The translations under genes and the position numbers were made by a program. This document shows positions 1 to 16,359 of a stretch of 64,000 bases of DNA, piece by piece. Positions within the stretch are counted from its first letter, which is position 1; every line of letters starts with the position of its first letter. Below the pieces are notes generated by a model that did not search any database, was not told the origin of the DNA, and saw only the letters and a list, made by a program, of their open reading frames with translations. The stretch spans positions 1 through 64,000 of the forward strand of contig PDRY01000015.1 in assembly GCA_002748265.1 (NCBI GenBank), in the 5' to 3' direction. The stretch is from Rhodobacterales bacterium. Lineage in GTDB: Bacteria; Pseudomonadota; Alphaproteobacteria; Rhodobacterales; Rhodobacteraceae.

Positions 1-99
1 CGTGATCGCAGCCGTCAGCGTCGTCTTCCCGTGGTCAACGTGACCAATCGTGCCAATGTTAACGTGCGGTTTCGTACGTTCAAACTTTTCCTTAGCCAT
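1..99 (-). CDS. tuf: Elongation factor Tu, N-terminal fragment
   Basis: EF-Tu is the GTPase that delivers aminoacyl-tRNA to the ribosome. Only the first 33 codons lie in the window. They read as the family N-terminus, with the P-loop GHVDHGKT. The ATG at 99 has a near-perfect Shine-Dalgarno (AAGGAGG) a few bases upstream. It is the last str-operon gene visible, 53 bases after the fusA stop. The remainder runs off the left edge, so it cannot be told whether the rest of the gene is intact. Confidence 0.95.
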   Translation of the reverse strand, partial: MAKEKFERTKPHVNIGTIGHVDHGKTTLTAAIT

Positions 100-121
100 T
101 ATGGCCTCCTTGCAGTTGCAA

Positions 122-143
122 GGGGCGGGACCACGCCCGCCCC
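122..143 (-). promoter_or_regulatory. fusA-tuf intercistronic stem-loop
   Basis: A perfect 8-bp stem (GGGGCGGG / CCCGCCCC) with a 6-base loop lies between the fusA stop and the tuf ribosome binding site. No U-run follows, so it is more likely an mRNA processing, stability or attenuation element than a full terminator. Its role is inferred from position only. Confidence 0.45.
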
Positions 144-152
144 AGTATTCAA

Positions 153-2270
<2,118 letters not shown>

Positions 2271-2297
2271 TGGAATGGTCCTCTAAGGAGCAGATAT

Positions 2298-2319
2298 GGC
2301 GAGGCCCATAGGCCTCGCC
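2298..2319 (-). promoter_or_regulatory. rpsG-fusA intercistronic stem-loop
   Basis: A perfect 9-bp stem (GGCGAGGCC / GGCCTCGCC) with a CATA loop lies just after rpsG and before the fusA ribosome binding site. There is no adjacent U-run. It may be a processing or attenuation element in the str mRNA; function is inferred from position. Confidence 0.45.
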
Positions 2320-2358
2320 GCGTGTTTAATCAACCGTGGTGATAGGCGCAGGCGCCGA

Positions 2359-2829
2359 TTACCAACGGTAGTGACCGAATGCCTTGTTGGCGTCGGCCAT
2401 CTTGTGGGTGTCTTCGCGCTTTTTCACGGCGGCGCCACGACCCTGGACGGCATCGGCCAGCTCACCGGCCAGACGCTCTTCCATGGTGTTTTCGTTGCGC
2501 GCACGGGCAGCGGAGATCAGCCAGCGGATGGCCAGGGCCTCACGGCGTTCGGGGCGCACATCGACGGGCACCTGGTAGGTGGCACCACCCACACGGCGCG
2601 AGCGCACTTCCATGCTCGGCTTGATGTTGTCGAGCGCCTCGTGGAACACCTCCACGGGGGCCTTCTTCAGGCGGGCCTCAACGCGGTCGAAGGCGTTGTA
2701 GACGATCTTTTCGGCAACGGATTTCTTACCATCGATCATGAGATTATTCATGAACTTGGTCAGAACCTTATCGCCGAACTTGGCGTCGGGCAGAACTTCG
2801 CGCTTCTCAGCGGCGTGACGACGGGACAT
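2359..2829 (-). CDS. rpsG: 30S ribosomal protein S7
   Basis: S7 is a primary 16S rRNA binding protein that nucleates the head of the 30S subunit. The 156-residue product has the family N-terminus ([11 protein letters not shown]) and the conserved stretch around [14 protein letters not shown]. It starts 21 bases after the rpsL stop and precedes fusA in the str operon. In enterobacteria S7 represses its own operon by binding near the rpsL-rpsG junction; whether that applies here cannot be read from the sequence. Confidence 0.98.
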   Translation of the reverse strand: MSRRHAAEKREVLPDAKFGDKVLTKFMNNLMIDGKKSVAEKIVYNAFDRVEARLKKAPVEVFHEALDNIKPSMEVRSRRVGGATYQVPVDVRPERREALAIRWLISAARARNENTMEERLAGELADAVQGRGAAVKKREDTHKMADANKAFGHYRW

Positions 2830-2850
2830 GTCTGTATCCTCTTCTTGATC

Positions 2851-3222
2851 TTACTTCGGACGCTTCGCGCCGTACTTGGAGCGACGCTGCTTCCGGTCTT
2901 TCACGCCCTGGGTATCCAGCACGCCGCGGAGGATGTGGTAACGCACACCGGGAAGGTCTTTCACACGGCCGCCACGGATCAGAACCACAGAGTGCTCCTG
3001 AAGGTTGTGGCTTTCACCGGGGATGTAGGAGATCACCTCGAAACCGTTAGTCAGGCGCACCTTCGCAACTTTCCGCATAGCGGAGTTCGGCTTCTTCGGG
3101 GTGGTGGTGTAGACACGGGTGCAAACGCCGCGCTTCTGCGGGCACTGCTCCATGTGCATGGACTTCGAGCGTTTCACTTTCGGCTGCCGCGGCTTGCGGA
3201 TCAGCTGTTGGATCGTCGGCAT
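2851..3222 (-). CDS. rpsL: 30S ribosomal protein S12
   Basis: S12 sits at the decoding centre and influences accuracy. The 123-residue product is full length. The loop [11 protein letters not shown] and the segment [10 protein letters not shown] carry the lysines at which streptomycin resistance changes are known, and both look wild type. It is the first gene of the str operon, and a leader of roughly 190-200 bases separates it from the upstream permease gene. Confidence 0.98.
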   Translation of the reverse strand: MPTIQQLIRKPRQPKVKRSKSMHMEQCPQKRGVCTRVYTTTPKKPNSAMRKVAKVRLTNGFEVISYIPGESHNLQEHSVVLIRGGRVKDLPGVRYHILRGVLDTQGVKDRKQRRSKYGAKRPK

Positions 3223-3417
3223 TCAGGTCTCTCTTTTTCCTGTCGCTTCACTTTGCTTCACGCCTCGCACGCGCGAAACGCAGTTTTATCCGCGCTGCCC
3301 TTGCCCTACCTGGGAGACAGCACGGTGGTCACGTCAGAGGATCAAGGCAGCAAAATCGCCCGGATCATGGCTGTGGCGGTTCAGATTGTCGGCGGGCAGG
3401 CCCGCGTATAAGCGCGC

Positions 3418-3446
3418 TCACTAGATCACACGCGCCGCAGAGTCAA
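3418..3446 (-). promoter_or_regulatory. Candidate str-operon promoter
   Basis: On the minus strand a -35-like TTGACT (3441-3446) is followed after 17 bases by a weak -10-like TAGTGA (3418-3423), immediately after the permease stop codon and about 190 bases upstream of rpsL. The -35 is good and the -10 is poor. An alternative -10 (TTATAC at about 3409) is too far from this -35. The assignment is tentative. Confidence 0.35.
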
Positions 3447-3452
3447 CACTGC

Positions 3453-4343
3453 TTAGCGCCGCCGCAGCCCGCCCTGCCGCGGCATGGTTCTTTGGTTGCG
3501 CAGAAGCGTAAACACCCCCGCCGCGACAATGATCGCCGCCCCCACAAGGCTCAGTGTGTCCGGCCATTCGCCAAACACCTGATAGCCCACCACAAGAGCG
3601 GTCAGCAAAGACACGTAGCGAAACGGCGCAACCGTACCCACGTCCCCCACGCGCATCGCAGAGACCGACAGCACATATCCGAAGATAACCATCGTCATAG
3701 CCCCCAGCAAAAGCGCACCTTCGCGCAGCCCCAAAGGAGCCCAGGCCACGGTGAGCGATGCCGCCCCAAAGGCCAGCGTCACCCCGAACGCCGCCGCAAG
3801 AGCGACAAGCGCGGACGGCACGTCCCGGCTCATCTGCCGCGCCGCCAGATCCCGCCCCACAATGCAGATCACCGCCGCAAGCGCGTAGAGGGAATAGTGA
3901 TTGAACCCGGCGGTGCCCGGTTTGACGATGAGCAAAACACCAACAAACCCGACGGTGATCGCCGCGATCCTGCGCCAGCCGACAGATTCGCCCAAAAAAA
4001 GCGCCGCGCCCAGCGTGACCGCCAGCGGCAACGCCTGAAGGATGGACGTGGCATTGGCGATCGGCATGTTGAACAGCGCCGTCAGGAAGAAATAGGCAGC
4101 AAGCACCTCCATCGCGGTGCGGAACCCGATCAGGCGCCAGTCCCGCGCCGAGACCCCGCCGCGCAGCCGCCCCAAATGGCGCAGCACAAGGGCCAGCAGG
4201 ATCACCGTTCCGATCCCCCTCAGGAACACGGCCTGGAACAGCGGCACCTGCCCAGCCATGGCCTTCATACACGTATCGTTGAGCGTGAACGCCACCATCG
4301 AGCCGCTCATCATCAGCGCGCCGCGCAGATTGTCCGACACCAT
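3453..4343 (-). CDS. DMT-superfamily (EamA) permease
   Basis: The 296-residue membrane protein has about ten hydrophobic helices arranged as two EamA repeats, the pattern of drug/metabolite transporters that move small metabolites or amino acids across the inner membrane. The substrate cannot be told. The ATG at 4343 (MVSDNLRG) is chosen because AGGGAG lies just upstream and the longer reading frame to 4943 only reads through the HAD gene in another frame. It lies between the HAD gene and the str operon, which have unrelated roles. Confidence 0.85.
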   Translation of the reverse strand: MVSDNLRGALMMSGSMVAFTLNDTCMKAMAGQVPLFQAVFLRGIGTVILLALVLRHLGRLRGGVSARDWRLIGFRTAMEVLAAYFFLTALFNMPIANATSILQALPLAVTLGAALFLGESVGWRRIAAITVGFVGVLLIVKPGTAGFNHYSLYALAAVICIVGRDLAARQMSRDVPSALVALAAAFGVTLAFGAASLTVAWAPLGLREGALLLGAMTMVIFGYVLSVSAMRVGDVGTVAPFRYVSLLTALVVGYQVFGEWPDTLSLVGAAIIVAAGVFTLLRNQRTMPRQGGLRRR

Positions 4344-4379
4344 CACACCACTCCCTAGGGATGCGCAAACAGACCACAT

Positions 4380-4447
4380 TCTTCTTATTTGCGGCGAATA
4401 CCTTGGGGGTGAATGGACCGAAGGTCCAGAGGGGGCAACGCCCCCTA
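4380..4447 (-). repeat. Structured intergenic repeat, copy 1
   Basis: Read on the minus strand, this contains a GGGGGCGTTGCCCCC hairpin (4431-4445, overlapping the HAD stop codon), a GGACC-TTC-GGTCC hairpin (4415-4427) and a tail CCCCAAGGTATT followed by GCAAATAAGAAGA. The same order of hairpin, hairpin and tail recurs at 62071-62143. The first hairpin may also terminate the HAD transcript. Confidence 0.7.
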
Positions 4448-5092
4448 CCCGATCAGCCCCACCGCCCGTGCGCCGCTCAACAGGTCGGGCGCAACCAGAT
4501 GGCCAAGCGCCAGGATCTCCGCATCGGGCGCGATGAGATCGGGCACCTGCACGACCCGCGCGCCGGACGCCACTGCGGAGCGGGTGCCAACCGGGCTGTC
4601 CTCGAAGGCCAGCGTGGCCTGAGGCGCGCAGCCGATCCGCTCCATCGCGGTCACGTAAGGCAGTGGGTCGGGCTTGTGGCGCGGCACGTCTTCGGCCCCG
4701 ATGATAAAGCGCAGCTTCGGCAACAGCTCTGCCCGCTCCAGAAGCCCCACCGCGTCGCGCCGCATGGAAGACGTGACCACGGCCATCGGAACGCTGCGCG
4801 CGTCCAGTTGCGCAACCAGCTCGCGCGCACCGGGCTTGAGCGGCACCGGCCCACCCTCGCGGCGCCGCACGCCCGCAACCCATGCGGCGGTAATCTCTGA
4901 AGGATCCCCCTCCGGGACCCAGGCGCTGATCCGCTCGAGACACTCGACTTCAGATGCGCCGATCAGGCGGTCATAGAACGCCTCTGCCCCGGGCCATCCC
5001 CGCTCATGAGCCAGATCCAGGAATGCGTCACGCCAGAACCGTTCGCTGTCCAGCAAGGTTCCATCCATATCGAACAGCACGGCTTCGAACAT
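4445..5092 (-). CDS. HAD-superfamily hydrolase, phosphoglucomutase/phosphatase-like
   Basis: A soluble 215-residue protein of the HAD family (subfamily IA type). It has motif I FDMDGTLLDS at residues 7-16 with both aspartates, a helical cap, a motif II region at TSSMRRD, the motif III lysine in HKPDPLPY and motif IV FEDSPVGTRSA. Such enzymes are phosphatases or phosphosugar mutases; the exact substrate is not predictable. It starts 15 bases beyond the rpoC terminator stem and shares its end with a structured repeat. Confidence 0.88.
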   Translation of the reverse strand: MFEAVLFDMDGTLLDSERFWRDAFLDLAHERGWPGAEAFYDRLIGASEVECLERISAWVPEGDPSEITAAWVAGVRRREGGPVPLKPGARELVAQLDARSVPMAVVTSSMRRDAVGLLERAELLPKLRFIIGAEDVPRHKPDPLPYVTAMERIGCAPQATLAFEDSPVGTRSAVASGARVVQVPDLIAPDAEILALGHLVAPDLLSGARAVGLIG

Positions 5093-5106
5093 ATGCGGTC
5101 TCCAAT

Positions 5107-5135
5107 GAAAAAGGGGCGCCCGAAGGCGCCCCCTT
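5107..5135 (-). terminator. rpoBC terminator
   Basis: A GGGGCGCC / GGCGCCCC stem with a UUCG-type tetraloop lies just past the rpoC stop and is followed on the minus strand by a run of five T. This is a strong intrinsic terminator and separates rpoBC from the HAD gene. Confidence 0.85.
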
Positions 5136-5149
5136 GATCTTGCTCTGGA

Positions 5150-9385
<4,236 letters not shown>

Positions 9386-9428
9386 CTTCACATCCTATGA
9401 TTGGAGGGCAAGGGAGCGAGGCCGCGGA

Positions 9429-12400
9429 TTATTCCGCGTCCTCCTCTTCCTCGCTGTCCAGGAGTTCCATGTTCAGGCCGAGGCCGCGGACTTCTTTCAC
9501 GAGCACGTTAAAGCTCTCCGGCACGCCGGCTTCGAAATTGTCCTCGCCCTTGACGATGCTCTCATAGACCTTGGTCCGGCCAGCCACGTCGTCCGACTTG
9601 ACGGTGAGCATCTCCTGCAGGGTGTAGGCGGCGCCGTAGGCTTCCAGAGCCCAGACTTCCATTTCCCCGAAACGCTGACCACCGAACTGTGCCTTACCGC
9701 CCAGCGGCTGCTGGGTGACGAGGCTGTAGGGCCCGGTCGAACGCGCGTGGATCTTGTCGTCCACCAGGTGATGCAGCTTCAGCAGATACTTCACGCCGAC
9801 CGTGACCGGGCGCGAGAACTGCTCCCCGGTGCGGCCATCGAACAGGATCGACTGACCCGAGGTGTCAAAGCCCGCGCGGGTGAGCGCATCGTTGACATCG
9901 GCTTCCTTGGCACCGTCGAAGACCGGCGTGGCGATCGGCACACCGCGCGTCACGTTGCCTGCGGCTTCGATCAGCATGTCGTCTTCCATGCCCTCGATGC
10001 CCTCGTCATAGACGTTGTCACCGTAGGCGATACGCATCGCTTCCTTGACCGGGGTCAGATCGCCGCTGCGGCGGTATTCGCCCAGAGCCTCATCGACCTT
10101 GATGCCCAGACCGCGCGCGGCCCAGCCCATGTGGGTCTCAAGGATCTGACCGACGTTCATCCGCGAAGGCACGCCGAGCGGGTTCAGGCAGAAATCGACC
10201 GGGGTACCATCGGCGAGGAACGGCATGTCCTCCATCGGCACCACGCGGGAGATAACACCCTTGTTCCCGTGACGACCGGCCATCTTGTCGCCCGGCTGAA
10301 GCTTGCGCTTCACAGCCACGAAGACCTTGACCATCTTCATCACGCCCGGGGGCAGATCGTCGCCACGGCGGACTTTCTCGACCTTGTCCTCGAAGCGGGC
10401 GTCCAGAGCGCGCTTTTGCGCCTCGAACTGCTCGTTCAGGGCTTCGACGATCTGGGCGTCCTGCTCTTCTTGCAGGGCGAGCTGCCACCACTGGTGACGC
10501 GGCACGGTCTCCAGAAGCTCTTCGGTGACTTCGGTCCCGGCTTTGACGCCTTTGGGGCCCTTGGCCACGGTCTTGCCCATGATGACATCGCGCAGACGGG
10601 CGTAGATGTTGCGGTCGAGGATGGCATATTCGTCATCCCGGTCACGCGACAGGCGCTCGACTTCCTCGCGCTCAATCTGCACCGCACGTTCGTCTTTTTC
10701 GACGCCGTGACGGTTGAACACGCGGACTTCCACGATCGTACCGTAATCCCCCGGCGGCAGGCGCAGGGAGGTGTCACGGACATCGGACGCCTTTTCACCG
10801 AAGATCGCGCGGAGCAGCTTTTCTTCGGGGGTCATCGGGCTTTCGCCCTTGGGCGTGATCTTACCGACCAGAATGTCGCCCGGCCCCACTTCGGCACCGA
10901 TATAGACGATCCCGGCCTCATCGAGGTTGCGCAGAGCTTCCTCACCGACGTTCGGGATGTCGCGGGTGATTTCCTCGGGCCCAAGCTTCGTGTCACGCGC
11001 GGCGACTTCGAATTCCTCGATATGGACGGAGGTGAACACGTCATCCTTCACGATCCGCTCGGAGATCAGGATGGAGTCCTCGTAGTTGTAACCGTTCCAC
11101 GGCATGAACGCGACGATCACGTTCTTACCCAGGGCCAGTTCACCCATGTCGGTCGAAGGACCGTCCGCGATCACTTCACCCTTGGTGACGCGATCACCCA
11201 CTTTCACCAGCGGACGCTGGTTGATGGTGGTGTTCTGGTTGGACCGCTGGAACTTGCGCAGACGGTAGATGTCCACGCCGGCATCGCCCAGCTCCAGGTC
11301 TTCGGTTGCGCGCACAACGATACGGGCAGCGTCCACCTGGTCCACGATCCCGCCGCGCTTCGCCATGATCGACGCGCCCGAGTCGCGGGCAACGACGCCC
11401 TCGATCCCGGTGCCGACCAGCGGCGCTTCGGCTTGCAGAAGCGGCACGGCCTGACGTTGCATGTTCGAGCCCATCAGAGCGCGGTTGGCGTCGTCATTTT
11501 CCAGGAAGGGAATGAGCGAGGCCGCAACCGACACCAGCTGTTTGGGCGACACGTCGATCAGGTCGACGCTTTCGCGCGAAGCCAGCATGTAGTCGCCCGA
11601 CTGGCGGGTGGAGACCAGATCGTTGCGGAACTTGCCTTCCTCGTCCAGATCCGCGTTCGCCTGCGCCACGGTGTGACGCATTTCTTCGGTGGCTGACATA
11701 TAGTGGACTTCGTCGGTCACCTTCGCGTCTTTCACGACGCGGTAGGGGGTCTCAATGAAGCCGTACTTATTCACGCGGGCAAAGGTGGCGAGCGAGTTGA
11801 TCAGACCGATGTTCGGGCCTTCCGGCGTCTCAATCGGGCACATCCGGCCGTAGTGGGTCGGGTGCACGTCGCGGACCTCAAAGCCTGCACGTTCGCGGGT
11901 CAGACCGCCGGGCCCAAGGGCCGACAGACGACGCTTGTGCGTCACTTCGGACAGCGGGTTCGTCTGGTCCATGAACTGCGACAGCTGCGAGGAACCGAAG
12001 AATTCGCGGACAGCCGCCGCCGCCGGTTTCGCGTTGATCAGATCCTGCGGCATCACCGTGTCGATCTCGACGGAGGACATGCGCTCTTTGATCGCGCGCT
12101 CCATGCGGAGCAGGCCGACGCGATACTGGTTCTCCATCAGCTCACCAACGGAGCGGACGCGGCGGTTGCCGAGGTGGTCGATGTCGTCCACGTCGCCATG
12201 GCCGTCGCGCAGCTCGACCAAAGCCTTGATGCAGGAGACGATGTCTTCGCGGCGCAGGGTGCGCAGGGTGTCCGGCGCATCCAGGTCCAAACGCATGTTC
12301 ATCTTGACCCGGCCCACGGCGGAGAGGTCATAGCGCTCGCTGTCGAAGAACAGGGTGTCAAACAGAGCCGACGCCGCATCGACGGTGGGCGGCTCGCCCG

Positions 12401-13574
12401 GGCGCATCACGCGGTAGATGTCCATCAGCGCGGTTTCACGGTTCAGGTTCTTATCCTGCACCATGGTGTTGCGCATGTAGGGGCCAACATTGACGTTGTC
12501 GATGTCGAGCACCGGAATGGTGGTGATGCCTGCATTGAGCAGATCCATCAGCGTACCGCCAATGATTTCACCGTCCTTGTCGCGCTCCAGCGTCAGCTCA
12601 TCACCGGCCTCGACATAGATCGCGCCGGTTTCTTCGTTGATGATGTCGCGGGCGACGAACTTGCCGACGATCTGGTCATAGGGGACCATCAGGCGGGTCA
12701 CTTTGCCCTCGTCGATCAGCTTCTTGACGGTGCGCGGCGTGACCTTGTTGCCAGCTTCCGCGATCACTTCGCCGCTGTCGGCGTCGATCAGATCATAGGT
12801 CGGGCGGGTGCCGCGCACACGCTCGGGGAAGAACTTCGTGGCCCAGCCACGGTTCTGCATCAGCTCATAATCGACGGTATCGTAATACGCGTCCATGATC
12901 GCTTCCTGATCCAGCCCCAGGGCATAGAGCAGGGTCGTCACCGGCAGCTTCCGACGGCGGTCGATGCGGGCGAACACCAGATCCTTGGCGTCGAATTCGA
13001 AATCGAGCCAGGAGCCACGATACGGAATGATCCGGCAGGCAAACAGCAGCTTGCCCGAGCTGTGCGTCTTGCCCTTGTCATGGTCGAAGAACACGCCCGG
13101 AGAGCGGTGCATCTGCGACACGATCACACGCTCGGTGCCGTTCACGATGAACGTGCCGTTCGGGGTCATCAGGGGCATATCGCCCATGAAGACGTCCTGT
13201 TCCTTGATGTCCTTGACCGATTTGGCCCCGGTGTCTTCATCGACATCGAACACGATCAGGCGCAGGGTGACTTTCAGCGGAGCGCTGTATGTCATGTCGC
13301 GCTGCTGGCATTCCTCAACGTCGTATTTCGGCGCTTCCAGCTCGTATTTCACGAATTCCAGGATCGAGGTTTCGTTGAAATCCTTGATCGGGAAGACCGA
13401 CTGGAAAACCCCCTTGATGCCTTCGCCGTCCATCGGCTCGGGCGCATCGCCAGAGTTGAGGAACAGGTCGTAGGAGGATTTCTGAACCGCGATGAGGTTC
13501 GGCATCTCCAGAACTTCGCGGATCTGACCGAAGTATTTCCGAAGCCGTTTCTGGCCGAGGTAGGACTGCGCCAT
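9429..13574 (-). CDS. rpoB: DNA-directed RNA polymerase subunit beta
   Basis: The second large catalytic subunit, 1381 residues from the ATG at 13574 ([13 protein letters not shown]). An in-frame extension of 21 codons upstream is not family-like and was dropped. The rifampicin-pocket segment around [18 protein letters not shown] is present with wild-type residues. Unlike the usual rplL-rpoB arrangement, an oppositely oriented nuclease gene and the rplJL terminator lie upstream, so rpoBC must be expressed from its own promoter. Confidence 0.98.
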   Translation of the reverse strand: MAQSYLGQKRLRKYFGQIREVLEMPNLIAVQKSSYDLFLNSGDAPEPMDGEGIKGVFQSVFPIKDFNETSILEFVKYELEAPKYDVEECQQRDMTYSAPLKVTLRLIVFDVDEDTGAKSVKDIKEQDVFMGDMPLMTPNGTFIVNGTERVIVSQMHRSPGVFFDHDKGKTHSSGKLLFACRIIPYRGSWLDFEFDAKDLVFARIDRRRKLPVTTLLYALGLDQEAIMDAYYDTVDYELMQNRGWATKFFPERVRGTRPTYDLIDADSGEVIAEAGNKVTPRTVKKLIDEGKVTRLMVPYDQIVGKFVARDIINEETGAIYVEAGDELTLERDKDGEIIGGTLMDLLNAGITTIPVLDIDNVNVGPYMRNTMVQDKNLNRETALMDIYRVMRPGEPPTVDAASALFDTLFFDSERYDLSAVGRVKMNMRLDLDAPDTLRTLRREDIVSCIKALVELRDGHGDVDDIDHLGNRRVRSVGELMENQYRVGLLRMERAIKERMSSVEIDTVMPQDLINAKPAAAAVREFFGSSQLSQFMDQTNPLSEVTHKRRLSALGPGGLTRERAGFEVRDVHPTHYGRMCPIETPEGPNIGLINSLATFARVNKYGFIETPYRVVKDAKVTDEVHYMSATEEMRHTVAQANADLDEEGKFRNDLVSTRQSGDYMLASRESVDLIDVSPKQLVSVAASLIPFLENDDANRALMGSNMQRQAVPLLQAEAPLVGTGIEGVVARDSGASIMAKRGGIVDQVDAARIVVRATEDLELGDAGVDIYRLRKFQRSNQNTTINQRPLVKVGDRVTKGEVIADGPSTDMGELALGKNVIVAFMPWNGYNYEDSILISERIVKDDVFTSVHIEEFEVAARDTKLGPEEITRDIPNVGEEALRNLDEAGIVYIGAEVGPGDILVGKITPKGESPMTPEEKLLRAIFGEKASDVRDTSLRLPPGDYGTIVEVRVFNRHGVEKDERAVQIEREEVERLSRDRDDEYAILDRNIYARLRDVIMGKTVAKGPKGVKAGTEVTEELLETVPRHQWWQLALQEEQDAQIVEALNEQFEAQKRALDARFEDKVEKVRRGDDLPPGVMKMVKVFVAVKRKLQPGDKMAGRHGNKGVISRVVPMEDMPFLADGTPVDFCLNPLGVPSRMNVGQILETHMGWAARGLGIKVDEALGEYRRSGDLTPVKEAMRIAYGDNVYDEGIEGMEDDMLIEAAGNVTRGVPIATPVFDGAKEADVNDALTRAGFDTSGQSILFDGRTGEQFSRPVTVGVKYLLKLHHLVDDKIHARSTGPYSLVTQQPLGGKAQFGGQRFGEMEVWALEAYGAAYTLQEMLTVKSDDVAGRTKVYESIVKGEDNFEAGVPESFNVLVKEVRGLGLNMELLDSEEEEDAE

Positions 13575-13940
13575 AGGAAGAGTGTCTCCAGTTGTCGCGG
13601 GCTTGGCGATCGGCGGGCAACCGATGCAAAGCCCCACTAGAAAGGTCGACGTTTCAATGCGTTAGGAGCGGGCCCATCGCTCCTATCCCGAAACGTAAAC
13701 TAACCAATGGAAGCCCAGGACACGCCTGAGCTTTCATGGGTCAGCTTGGTGATCTGGTGACAGGCCGGTGAGGGATTCGCGCGGCTGGGGGCCTGTCGAA
13801 AGGCCCAATTAGCAATGATCCGCCTAAAGCGCAACCCGGGATGTCAAGTGTTTTTTCACATCTTCGAAATCCCTACGGGAATCGACCCGGTTCGTGTAGG
13901 GTGGAGGCATTGAACAAATGCTTTTTTCCGGAGTTGCTTC
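13575..13940. other. rpoB / nuclease divergent intergenic region
   Basis: This 366-base gap between two divergent genes holds no convincing ORF. It contains a perfect -35 TTGACA for the rpoB direction at 13842-13847. It also has a CCCTAC / GTAGGG inverted repeat (13871-13901) nearer the nuclease gene, which could be an operator. The roughly 270-base rpoB leader shows no recognised riboregulator. Confidence 0.6.
13815..13847 (-). promoter_or_regulatory. Candidate rpoBC promoter
   Basis: The consensus -35 hexamer TTGACA is followed by GC-rich spacer and a short AT-richer patch (GCTTTAG, then GATCAT) in which no single -10 stands out. The need for a promoter follows from the terminator and reversed gene upstream. 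The exact -10 is uncertain. Confidence 0.4.
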
Positions 13941-15320
13941 GTGCCGTTTTACCCGCGCTTGCGCAAACCCAAATCCTCTTCACCAAAACACGAAAGACGG
14001 CGGATCCGCACGATCAAAGGGCTCAAGGCCCTGCGCGCCGCCCTGCGCGATCACTTTGGCGCGCCAGCCGACAGGATGGGCACTGTCAGGATCGGAACCT
14101 GGAACATCCGCGAATTCGGCAACACGAAATATGGCGGGCGCGATACGTTCGAGCCGCTCTACTACATGGCGGAGATCATCTCGAACTTCGACATTGTCGC
14201 GCTGCAAGAGGTGTCAGGCGATCTGGGCGAGTTTCTCGACCTGATGCATCTGCTTGGCCCCGACTGGGACTACATCGCAACCGATGTGACCGATGGCCAT
14301 GCCGGAAACGGGGAACGCATGGTGTTCCTGTTCAACCGCAATCGCGCCAGCTTTCGCCATATCGCCGGGGAGCTCACCCTGCCCGAGGGCCAGAAGATCC
14401 TCGCCAGCTTCGGAGAGAGGATCCGGCTGGAGGGCGGGATCAGCCTGCAGCTGCCCGACGGACGCGACCTTTCCGGGATCTATGACGGTTCCACGAAAAA
14501 AACGTCGAGCGGCAAGATCAAGCTTCGCCACGCGCTCGATATCCCGCTGCCGGAGGGGGCGTTTCTCAAACTGCCGGAAGGCACCGCGCTTGCCCTTGCC
14601 AAGGGCACCGAAGTCACCCGCCCCGAGGGGACGCGCGGCAAGGCCAAGGTGAGCATCCCCCAAGGCGAAATCGCGGGAAGGGACTACCGCCTGCGCTTTC
14701 CGGGCTCCGCGCTTGACGAGAGCTTCAAGCAGTTCGCCCGCACGCCTTTCCTTGTGTCGTTCCAGTCCGGCTGGCTCAAGATCAACCTGACCACGGTCCA
14801 TATCTATTACGGCGATGCGTCCAATAAGGCCGTTCTGGCCCAACGCCGCCGCGAGATCGCTGAGTTGACCCGCGCCCTGGGCACGCGGGCCGAAAAGGAG
14901 ATGAAGGCCAACCCCGGCAGCAAGGTGCTGACCGCCGTGCTGGGGGATTTCAACATCCTGAGCAAGGAACACGAAACCATGGAGGCGCTCGAAGCGAACG
15001 GCTTCGTCGTGCCCGCGCAGATCCGCGCGATCCCCGGATCGAACGTGCCGCAGGACAAAGCCTATGATCAGATCGCTTTCTGGCAGCCCGAACGGGATCG
15101 CGGTTACGTCAACCTGAAGATCGTCGGCTCCGGCGTCTTCGACTTCTTCCAGCATGTCTACCGATCCGATGCCGAAGAGCTCTATGCCGAGGAAACCGGC
15201 GGCAAATCGTTCTCTCAGTGGCGCACCTACAAGATGAGCGACCACCTCCCGATGTGGGTGGAGCTGGAGAGCGATTTCTCAGACGCCTATCTGGACGCCT
15301 GCGACGACGGCAACGACTGA
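13941..15320 (+). CDS. Endonuclease/exonuclease/phosphatase-family protein with LPEG-rich insert
   Basis: A 459-residue protein with the EEP fold: GTWNIREFG at about residues 52-60, LQEVSGD (catalytic Glu) near 87, GDFNIL near 336 and SDHLPMWVEL near the C-terminus, the set seen in DNase I-like enzymes. Between the first and second halves (roughly residues 145-250) lies a low-complexity insert with recurring LPEG/LPDG-like motifs, which is unusual for the family. There is no signal peptide and the N-terminus is basic. It starts at GTG with GGAG upstream. It lies opposite to and between rplJL and rpoBC. Substrate unknown. Confidence 0.82.
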   Translation: MPFYPRLRKPKSSSPKHERRRIRTIKGLKALRAALRDHFGAPADRMGTVRIGTWNIREFGNTKYGGRDTFEPLYYMAEIISNFDIVALQEVSGDLGEFLDLMHLLGPDWDYIATDVTDGHAGNGERMVFLFNRNRASFRHIAGELTLPEGQKILASFGERIRLEGGISLQLPDGRDLSGIYDGSTKKTSSGKIKLRHALDIPLPEGAFLKLPEGTALALAKGTEVTRPEGTRGKAKVSIPQGEIAGRDYRLRFPGSALDESFKQFARTPFLVSFQSGWLKINLTTVHIYYGDASNKAVLAQRRREIAELTRALGTRAEKEMKANPGSKVLTAVLGDFNILSKEHETMEALEANGFVVPAQIRAIPGSNVPQDKAYDQIAFWQPERDRGYVNLKIVGSGVFDFFQHVYRSDAEELYAEETGGKSFSQWRTYKMSDHLPMWVELESDFSDAYLDACDDGND

Positions 15321-15331
15321 CCGCCCGCAGG

Positions 15332-15368
15332 CAAAAAAATACCCGCCGGGACGCGCCCGGCGGGTATC
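15332..15368 (-). terminator. rplJL terminator
   Basis: A perfect 12-bp stem (ATACCCGCCGGG / CCCGGCGGGTAT) with a 5-base loop is followed on the minus strand by seven T. It lies 24 bases past the rplL stop and should end the rplJL transcript. On the plus strand the same hairpin may weakly end the nuclease transcript. Confidence 0.92.
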
Positions 15369-15390
15369 ATGTTCAAAAAGGTGGCGGGCC

Positions 15391-15768
15391 TTAGGCCAGC
15401 TCGACCTCGGCGCCGGCAGCTTCCAGCTTGCCTTTGATGTCCTCGGCTTCCGCCTTGTCCACGCCTTCTTTGATCTTGCCGCCAGCTTCGACCAGCTCTT
15501 TGGCTTCTTTCAGGCCCAGGCCGGTGATGCCGCGAACTTCTTTGATCACGTTGATCTTCTGAGCGCCGGCGTTCTTCAGAACGACGTCAAACTCGGTCTT
15601 TTCTTCGGCAGCGCCACCGGCGTCGCCGCCAGCTGCACCGGCAACCATCACAGCGCCGCCAGCGGCGGGCTCGATGCCGTATTCTTCTTTCAGGATGTTT
15701 TTCAGTTCCTGGGCTTCGAGAAGGGTCAGACCCACGATCTCTTCAGCAAGTTTCTTCAGATCAGCCAT
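15391..15768 (-). CDS. rplL: 50S ribosomal protein L7/L12
   Basis: The flexible stalk protein that recruits translational GTPases, 125 residues. It has the N-terminal dimerisation helix, an Ala/Gly-rich hinge (residues ~36-55) and a C-terminal globular domain ([20 protein letters not shown] end). It starts 71 bases after rplJ and is closed by a strong terminator, which is notable because rplL usually reads into rpoBC. Confidence 0.98.
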   Translation of the reverse strand: MADLKKLAEEIVGLTLLEAQELKNILKEEYGIEPAAGGAVMVAGAAGGDAGGAAEEKTEFDVVLKNAGAQKINVIKEVRGITGLGLKEAKELVEAGGKIKEGVDKAEAEDIKGKLEAAGAEVELA

Positions 15769-15839
15769 TTTGCTTTTCCATTCTTAACAGGTGTTTTCCA
15801 ACGTCTGGGCGATGCCCCACGCGGTCATGATAGTTTGCC

Positions 15840-16352
15840 TTACGCGGCCTTCTCTTCGATGGTCGAGAGGATGGACGCGATGTTGCTGGCAGGTGCGCCA
15901 ATGGCCCCGGCGATGTTGGAAGCGGGTGCCCCGATGCAGCCGACGATCTGAGCAAGCAGCTCTTCGCGCGACGGCAGTTTCGAGACGGCCACAACACCGG
16001 CCTGGTCCAGTGCTTCCCCGGCCATGGCGCCGCCCAGGATCGAGAGCTTCTCGTTCTCCTTGGCGTAGTCCACGGCGACCTTGGCCGCAGCCACAGGGTC
16101 TTCCGAATAGGAAAGCACGGTCATGCCCGTCAGGTGCTCCGACATCGATTCGATTTCGGTGCCTTTCAGGGCGATCTTGGCGAGCCGGTTCTTGGCAACA
16201 CGCACAAAACCACCGGCGTCACGCATGCGCGCCCGGTAGTCCTGCATTTCGGCAACTGTCATGCCCTCGTAGTGCGCAACCACGACGACGCCAGAGCTTT
16301 CGAAGATTTGGCCGAGATCCTCGACCACTTTTTCTTTCTGGGCTCTATCCAC
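15840..16352 (-). CDS. rplJ: 50S ribosomal protein L10
   Basis: L10 anchors the L7/L12 dimers to 23S rRNA. The 170-residue product reads as the family throughout (N-terminal [14 protein letters not shown]-terminal Ala-rich helix). It starts at GTG with GGAG upstream. A long structured leader precedes it, as expected for L10-L12 autoregulation. Confidence 0.97.
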   Translation of the reverse strand: MDRAQKEKVVEDLGQIFESSGVVVVAHYEGMTVAEMQDYRARMRDAGGFVRVAKNRLAKIALKGTEIESMSEHLTGMTVLSYSEDPVAAAKVAVDYAKENEKLSILGGAMAGEALDQAGVVAVSKLPSREELLAQIVGCIGAPASNIAGAIGAPASNIASILSTIEEKAA

Positions 16353-16359
16353 AGTTCAC

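Noticed and set aside
3400-3420. TATAAGCGCG -10-like box on the plus strand near 3407
   Set aside because: It would read into the antisense of the permease gene and its possible -35 is only 15 bases away; no gene to serve.
9386-9391. GTG start for rpoC at 9391
   Set aside because: Shine-Dalgarno AGGA would lie only one base away; the ATG at 9385 has 7-base spacing.
11703-13640. 645-residue plus-strand ORF opposite rpoB, and an 816-residue one at 9246-11696
   Set aside because: Antisense shadows of rpoB with no recognisable domain or ribosome binding site.
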